DNA of 64,000 nt from Bact-08 sp964533215 (GTDB lineage: Bacteria > Bacteroidota > Bacteroidia > Bacteroidales > UBA932). A program made the translations under genes and the position numbers. Where the stretch lies: contig CAZHLJ010000001.1 in assembly GCA_964533215.1 (NCBI GenBank), positions 1,302,001 to 1,366,000 of the forward strand, given 5' to 3'. Position 1 is the stretch's first letter; every line of letters begins with the position of its first letter. Of this stretch, positions 59,662 to 64,000 are shown piece by piece. The notes beneath the pieces were generated by a model. It was not told where the DNA came from. It made no database searches and worked only from the letters and a program-made list of their open reading frames with translations.

Positions 59662-59706
59662 AATCTTGTCGAAAAGCTGTAAACTATTGATTTGCAGTTG
59701 TGTCTG

Positions 59707-60104
59707 TGGAGATGGGCGGACTCGAACCGCCGTCCAAACAAACCATCCAAAAGCTTTCTACACGCTTAGCCTGTTATTGATTGTCGGCGTTGAGCTGCTT
59801 GCAGGCATGCCACTCAAAACTTATCCTCTTTATCTTTGAGCATCGTAGAGGAGTAAATGCCCGCAGCCATACTTGTTTGATACCCCATATGTCTGACATA
59901 GTCGGCCTAAAGTCAGGCGGGATACTCGTCACGGCCGGACCTAGCCGGCGGCGATAAAGCGTAAAAGCTTAGCTTAATTACGCAGCGAGTGCATAGTTGT
60001 TGTTGCCAGTTAATGGCTTGTGACCCGGGATTATCGAGCCGGCCTCACAACGCTCGACGTGCTTACCTTCCGATTCAATTTGCTGTCAAAACCAAAACAT
60101 CCCC
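59707..60104 (-). ncRNA. ssrA: tmRNA (ssrA)
   Basis: Rescues stalled ribosomes and tags their products. The 398-nt gene on the minus strand has 5' GGGGATG pairing with 3' CATCTCC (plus discriminator A), a tRNA-like TTCGAGTCC T-loop at the 3' end, and an internal tag reading frame at 60007-59978 encoding GNNNYALAA then TAA. Pseudoknot-like GC blocks follow the tag (GCCGGCTAGGTCCGGC). CCA is not encoded. The tag is a variant of the Bacteroidota GENNYALAA-type tag. Confidence 0.96.
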
Positions 60105-60115
60105 GAAAGTTGCTG

Positions 60116-60123
60116 CAAAGGTA
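60116..60123 (-). promoter_or_regulatory. ssrA promoter -7 element TACCTTTG
   Basis: TACCTTTG on the minus strand, with 11 bases between it and the tmRNA 5' G. This gives an internal yardstick for start-site spacing in this genome. Confidence 0.65.
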
Positions 60124-60145
60124 TTATAAAAAATGAGATTATCTT

Positions 60146-60790
60146 CTAGAAAAAATATGGTGAGACAAAACGCCACAAACCTTCAAGTGTGGAAATAAGT
60201 CCAATTACGACAATGACAATGCCGGAAACTCTGTTGATCATGAGTAACTGCCTTAACCTGAATCTTTTTCGAAATATGTTGATTGAAGTGCTAAGTATGA
60301 ACCACCATGTGGTAGCACCTATGAACACTCCCCAGAGAATCAACGAAAGAGCCCAGTCTTTTGAAAGACTGTCTACATCTACACCAACAAAGGCGAACAT
60401 TCCCAAAATAAGAAATACAGATCCGGGGTTTGTCAAAGTCATTATGAAGGCAGAAAGAAAATCCTCAAAATGCTTCTTTCCACTTTTTGGAAGGCGTATC
60501 TGTTTGACAGGATTGGTAAGAAAAATCTTAAGCCCAATCAGAGCAACCACCAACCCGCCAAGAAGCAAGACATAATTTTCATAAAAATCAATGAACTGCT
60601 GCAGATATGCAAGACCCAAAACTGAAACTGCAGAAAAAATGGTATCGGTGACAGCAGCACCCATACCAGTTATAAACCCTGAGTTCCTGCCTTTACTAAG
60701 GGTTTTCTGTACGCACATGACACCAATAGGACCAAGTGGAATTGATGCTCCCATACCTACAATAATACCCTTAATAAGACTTGAAACCAT
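60146..60790 (-). CDS. LysE/RhtB-family exporter
   Basis: A 214-residue inner-membrane protein with about six spans. The N-terminal signature is MGASIPLGPIGVMCVQKTLSKGR, then GFITGMGAAVTDTIFSA and FIMTLTNPGSVFLILGMFA, the two conserved blocks of the LysE superfamily of amino-acid exporters. The exported substrate cannot be inferred. It lies 3 bp after the TonB receptor gene on the same strand, hence cotranscribed with it. Confidence 0.88.
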   Translation of the reverse strand: MVSSLIKGIIVGMGASIPLGPIGVMCVQKTLSKGRNSGFITGMGAAVTDTIFSAVSVLGLAYLQQFIDFYENYVLLLGGLVVALIGLKIFLTNPVKQIRLPKSGKKHFEDFLSAFIMTLTNPGSVFLILGMFAFVGVDVDSLSKDWALSLILWGVFIGATTWWFILSTSINIFRKRFRLRQLLMINRVSGIVIVVIGLISTLEGLWRFVSPYFF

Positions 60791-60793
60791 ATT

Positions 60794-63091
60794 TTATAAT
60801 GCTATTTTTAAACCGACTCCAAAGTTAAATGGATTGTTTTTCTGTGCAATTCCAATGCCAAGAGATTCAAAATAGAAAGTGTTGTAGCGGTTATTTGTAA
60901 TATTCTGCAAAAACAATGACAGTTCAAAAATAGAAAAATTAATTGAAGAGCCAAAGTTCACGGAGGTGTAAAAATCCTGAGCTACGTCATTTTTCTCTGT
61001 CCAGTAGATCTTTCCTGCGCCATTCAACTGAGCTGAAAGGTTTAGCCTTTTTATGAATTTGCCGGGAAACTCTTTGTTATAGTTAATATCCAGATGCAAA
61101 GTATTCTGAGGTACAAAAGGCACATACTTTTTTGAGTAGTCATTTTGATTATCGGTATAGTCTATGAACTTTGACTTGGTGTAGCCATAGTTAAGATCAG
61201 CATCAAAAGCCTTGCTGATTTTGTAGGATATATTTAATTCAAGACCGGTGCTGTAAGACTTGGCTGCATTCTTTGCAATTCTTCCAAGTCCGTTTCCGGA
61301 AGCAAACTGAACAACCTGTTGGTCTCTGCTTGCAATGTAGAATATTGCACCATTGAGAGAAAGTTTGTCAGGAATAAGTTCTCCGCTGTAACCTATTTCG
61401 TTGTTCCAGTTATACTCAGGATGATAAGATACTGTGTTGTCTGCATCAATCTCGCTCGATCCGCCTGTTATTGGAGAAGCACCGCCTCTTGTCATAAGTT
61501 TGGATTGCAGAAGATCTGAGAACATCTGTATATTATATCCACCGGCCTTGTATCCTCTTGCAGATGTGAAGAAAACCTTGTTTTCATCGTTGAATCGGTA
61601 TTGAAGAGCAACCTTAGGAAGGAAAACCCCGGTCGATTGATCGTCAGATCCTTTTATTACAGCAGGAATAGTTTGGTGCATGGTTGTAGGAACACGAGGT
61701 ATCTGGTACCAGATATCGTAAGACGTTTGATTGTCGTAGTCAAGGGATTGGTGTTCGTACTCGTATCTCAGACCAAGCGTCATAGATAGGCCGTCTATAA
61801 AGACTTTGCCCAGGGTCACCTGGTGAAATGCGGCAAATCCGTATGATTTCTGTCCGAACTCACCCTTTACAGGAATGGTCTCGTTTACAACATGCATTAG
61901 GAAAGGCATTGTGTGATTTTCGTACAGAGTGTTGAAAGTGCTCTGGAAAAATCTGAACACTCCATCTTTGCCAAATACAACGGGTGCACCTGTATGATTC
62001 TTCTGATAAAACCCTGATACACCGGAAACAAACTGGTAATTCTTATTGTTCTCAGACTTGAAGATAGCCTCTTGCGTAAAGTTGTTTATCTTCTGAGCCT
62101 GCATCATGGTAAAGAGTGAGGCAGGAGAGAAGTCCTGATCCAGCTTCATTGTGTCGTTCAGATACTGGTATGATGATATAAGGTTCATTTTCCATTTGGC
62201 AGCATTGTGGGTTATAACAAGACTGTTTGTACTCATCAGGCGTTTGTAGGAATTTGTGTCGTTGTAGTTTGGAGAAGAAGTCTTGCCTGTGGCCTTGTCA
62301 TACTTGCCGTATGGATATGCATCTTGGTCTGTGTTTTCCAGGTGTGCGGTAGCCTCTGCACTCCATCTTGGAGCTATTTTCCACCCCAGCTTAAATCTCC
62401 CTCCGGCAGAAACACTCTTGTCTGCTTTCTTTCCATTGAACTTGTTGGTGAAAAAGCCATCCTGGTGAGAATAAAATCCACCTAAAGAGAATGCAAGGTT
62501 GTTGCTTATCTTATGATTTGTATTGAAACTGCCTCTGTATGTGCCGTAATTTCCGGCAAACAGGTTGATTTTAGTTGCAGATGGAGCAAATGGTGATATA
62601 GTTCTTATATGTATTATTCCTCCGAGTGCATTTCTCCCATATAAAGTACCTTGAGGACCTCTAAGCACCTCTATCCTGTCAATGTCCATTAAATCAAAAT
62701 CGTAGGCACTCTTGTCTATGTATGGGACATTATCTACATATAAACCGACAGATGGAGAAGGGCTGTAGCGTGAACCGATGCCCCTTATATAAATTGCAGA
62801 TGTGAGTTTTGATCCGTAGTCAGGAATGTAAAGATTTGGAACAACATATGATATATCCTTTATTGATGAGGTATGTGTCTTCTCTACAAAAGCACTGTTA
62901 AGAATAGACGTCGATGCAGGAATTTGCTTGAGAAAATAGGTCTCCTTTGGGGTGGAAATAACCGCAACTCCCTTGGGGTAATAGTAGATTGTTGTATCTT
63001 TGTTCAGGCTCTGTGCAGAAAGTGTCAGTGTTGAGACAATTGTCAGAAACAATGGCGCAATAAATTTTAAGATTCTCTTCATTTCGTACAT
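60794..63091 (-). CDS. TonB-dependent outer-membrane receptor
   Basis: A 765-residue receptor: signal ending near LSAQS, then the plug domain (ISYVVPNLYIPDYGSKLTSA, IYIRGIGSRYSPSPSVGLYVD, RIEVLRGPQGTLYGRNALGG) and a 22-strand-type barrel ending NPFNFGVGLKIAL. The plug motifs match iron-complex or small-molecule receptors, not the SusC class (no N-terminal carboxypeptidase-like domain). ATG 63091 or 63082 (MKRILKF) may be the start; the latter puts the signal peptide first. Ligand unknown. Confidence 0.93.
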   Translation of the reverse strand: MYEMKRILKFIAPLFLTIVSTLTLSAQSLNKDTTIYYYPKGVAVISTPKETYFLKQIPASTSILNSAFVEKTHTSSIKDISYVVPNLYIPDYGSKLTSAIYIRGIGSRYSPSPSVGLYVDNVPYIDKSAYDFDLMDIDRIEVLRGPQGTLYGRNALGGIIHIRTISPFAPSATKINLFAGNYGTYRGSFNTNHKISNNLAFSLGGFYSHQDGFFTNKFNGKKADKSVSAGGRFKLGWKIAPRWSAEATAHLENTDQDAYPYGKYDKATGKTSSPNYNDTNSYKRLMSTNSLVITHNAAKWKMNLISSYQYLNDTMKLDQDFSPASLFTMMQAQKINNFTQEAIFKSENNKNYQFVSGVSGFYQKNHTGAPVVFGKDGVFRFFQSTFNTLYENHTMPFLMHVVNETIPVKGEFGQKSYGFAAFHQVTLGKVFIDGLSMTLGLRYEYEHQSLDYDNQTSYDIWYQIPRVPTTMHQTIPAVIKGSDDQSTGVFLPKVALQYRFNDENKVFFTSARGYKAGGYNIQMFSDLLQSKLMTRGGASPITGGSSEIDADNTVSYHPEYNWNNEIGYSGELIPDKLSLNGAIFYIASRDQQVVQFASGNGLGRIAKNAAKSYSTGLELNISYKISKAFDADLNYGYTKSKFIDYTDNQNDYSKKYVPFVPQNTLHLDINYNKEFPGKFIKRLNLSAQLNGAGKIYWTEKNDVAQDFYTSVNFGSSINFSIFELSLFLQNITNNRYNTFYFESLGIGIAQKNNPFNFGVGLKIAL

Positions 63092-63107
63092 TTCATTTAA
63101 AAGACCG

Positions 63108-63115
63108 CAAAATTA
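63108..63115 (-). promoter_or_regulatory. TonB-receptor promoter -7 element TAATTTTG
   Basis: TAATTTTG on the minus strand, 16-25 bases before the two candidate receptor starts. The divergent lnt gene starts 8 bases on the other side; no plus-strand element for it was found. Confidence 0.5.
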
Positions 63116-63122
63116 GCAAAAT

Positions 63123-64000
63123 ATGGTTAGAAAAAAGGTTTTAATTTTATGGGGACTGGTTCTCATTACCTCATTGCTGTTGTCGATACCATTCTTAATC
63201 CCTCATACAGGGTTACTTATGTTGATTGCCCTTGTTCCTTTGCTTTTGCTTGAAAAAAAACTTTCCGAATGGTCGGTGAAAAAGGGATGGGTTTACTACT
63301 ATTCTGCTTTTTTCCTATGGAACCTCTTCTCCACATACTGGATATACAACGCTACCCTGGCCGGGGCGATTGCGGCAGTTGTGCTTAACGCATTGCAGAT
63401 GTCGTTGGTATTTGCGATGTTCATCTGGTTTAAACGCAAGAGCAAACCTGTTTTGGGCTATCTTTTCCTTATTTTGGGCTGGCTTGCTTGGGAACACTTC
63501 TATTTCGAGGCAGAGATATCATGGCCGTGGCTGGTTCTTGGCAACGGGTTGGCTACTTCAGTCAGAAGCATACAGTGGTATGAGTTTACAGGAACTCTTG
63601 GCGGAAGCTTGTGGATTCTTTTATCGAATATTATCCTTTTCCATATAATCGACAACTTCAAGGAGCGCGTTAAGAGAGTCAACTCCTTGACTGTTGCTTT
63701 TCTTATCCTCATAATTGCCCCAATCTCTCTTTCTCAATGGATGTACCATAATTATAAAGAGGATAACAATCCAAAGAAATTTGTTGCACTCCAGCCAAAC
63801 ATAGACCCATATAATGATAAATTCTCCAATATGAGTCAGGATGAACAGGATGAGAAGCTACTCTCTATTGCCAATGAAGCTGTTGACGAATCTACTGATT
63901 TTATTGTTGCACCAGAGACTTTCACATGCGGGTTGGTGGAAAATGACCCATCCGGCAACGGGACTTATAACAAAATGAGAGAGTTCCTGAAGACTAAAAA
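63123..64000 (+). CDS. lnt: Apolipoprotein N-acyltransferase, N-terminal part (runs off window)
   Basis: From ATG 63123 (MVRKKVLILWG) the frame is open to the window end, about 292 residues. It has five or six N-terminal membrane spans including FFLWNLFSTYWIYNATLAGA, the Lnt-typical block FEAEISWPWLVLGNGLA and the nitrilase-domain start VALQPNIDPYNDKF with the catalytic-region VAPETFTCG (Glu of PET). It adds the third acyl chain to lipoproteins, of which this window encodes several. The C-terminal Lys and Cys of the active site lie outside. Confidence 0.9.
   Translation, partial: MVRKKVLILWGLVLITSLLLSIPFLIPHTGLLMLIALVPLLLLEKKLSEWSVKKGWVYYYSAFFLWNLFSTYWIYNATLAGAIAAVVLNALQMSLVFAMFIWFKRKSKPVLGYLFLILGWLAWEHFYFEAEISWPWLVLGNGLATSVRSIQWYEFTGTLGGSLWILLSNIILFHIIDNFKERVKRVNSLTVAFLILIIAPISLSQWMYHNYKEDNNPKKFVALQPNIDPYNDKFSNMSQDEQDEKLLSIANEAVDESTDFIVAPETFTCGLVENDPSGNGTYNKMREFLKTK

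Noticed and set aside
1..64000. CRISPR array, rRNA operon, intact IS element or prophage
   Set aside because: No regularly spaced direct repeats, rRNA motifs, transposase motifs or phage structural genes were seen.

Overview
This looks like a chromosomal window from an anaerobic member of the Bacteroidota, most likely order Bacteroidales. Evidence seen in the sequence: promoters of the form TAnnTTTG (several with TTG 19 bp upstream), a TonB-dependent receptor, a plug-less outer-membrane barrel with a TPR partner, GH92 and GH5 glycosidases, a tmRNA whose tag is GNNNYALAA, pyruvate phosphate dikinase, and [FeFe]-hydrogenase maturases HydF and HydE. I cannot name the genus.

Region by region. 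1-7254 (minus): start of a lipoprotein gene, gyrB, an outer-membrane beta-barrel and a 1004-residue TPR protein. 7329-13618: ftsE-like ATPase, nth, pyk, xerD, a GT90 glycosyltransferase, guaA. 13686-18282 (plus): typA, then yceD-rpmF-plsX-fabH from its own promoter, followed by tRNA-Arg(CCT) and a terminator. 18283-25220: an AT-rich accessory island beside the tRNA. It carries a decayed tyrosine recombinase, a winged-helix remnant, a six-gene minus-strand operon of mostly unknown proteins (membrane protein + DUF4747-like protein, two orphans, a DUF4145 protein, a second HEPN-like protein) and a secreted gene set (lipoprotein, DUF5763-like protein, frameshifted thermonuclease). The island is bracketed by inverted copies of a palindromic repeat family that recurs at 55 and 59 kb.

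25280-41474 returns to core functions: a flippase, a DEAD-box helicase, a 43-residue membrane protein, hydF-hydE, FMN- and heme-binding redox proteins, ppdK, purL-phoH, folC. 41524-49781: tRNA-Val(TAC), an RluA-type pseudouridine synthase, an S9 peptidase, a 7TM-HD phosphodiesterase, a GH5 mannanase, galK. 49789-59069: GH92 mannosidase, a NifX-like protein, and a run of exported proteins (S41 peptidase, small membrane protein, aspartic-protease-like lipoprotein, MG2/TonB-plug protein). 59118-64000: repeats, ssrA, a LysE-type exporter, a TonB-dependent receptor and the start of lnt.

Most genes are housekeeping. The accessory content worth attention is the island at 18.3-25.2 kb. The DUF4747-like plus membrane-protein pair and the two adjacent HEPN-like genes make it a candidate anti-phage or conflict locus. 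Its perfect 78-bp inverted repeats could allow it to invert.
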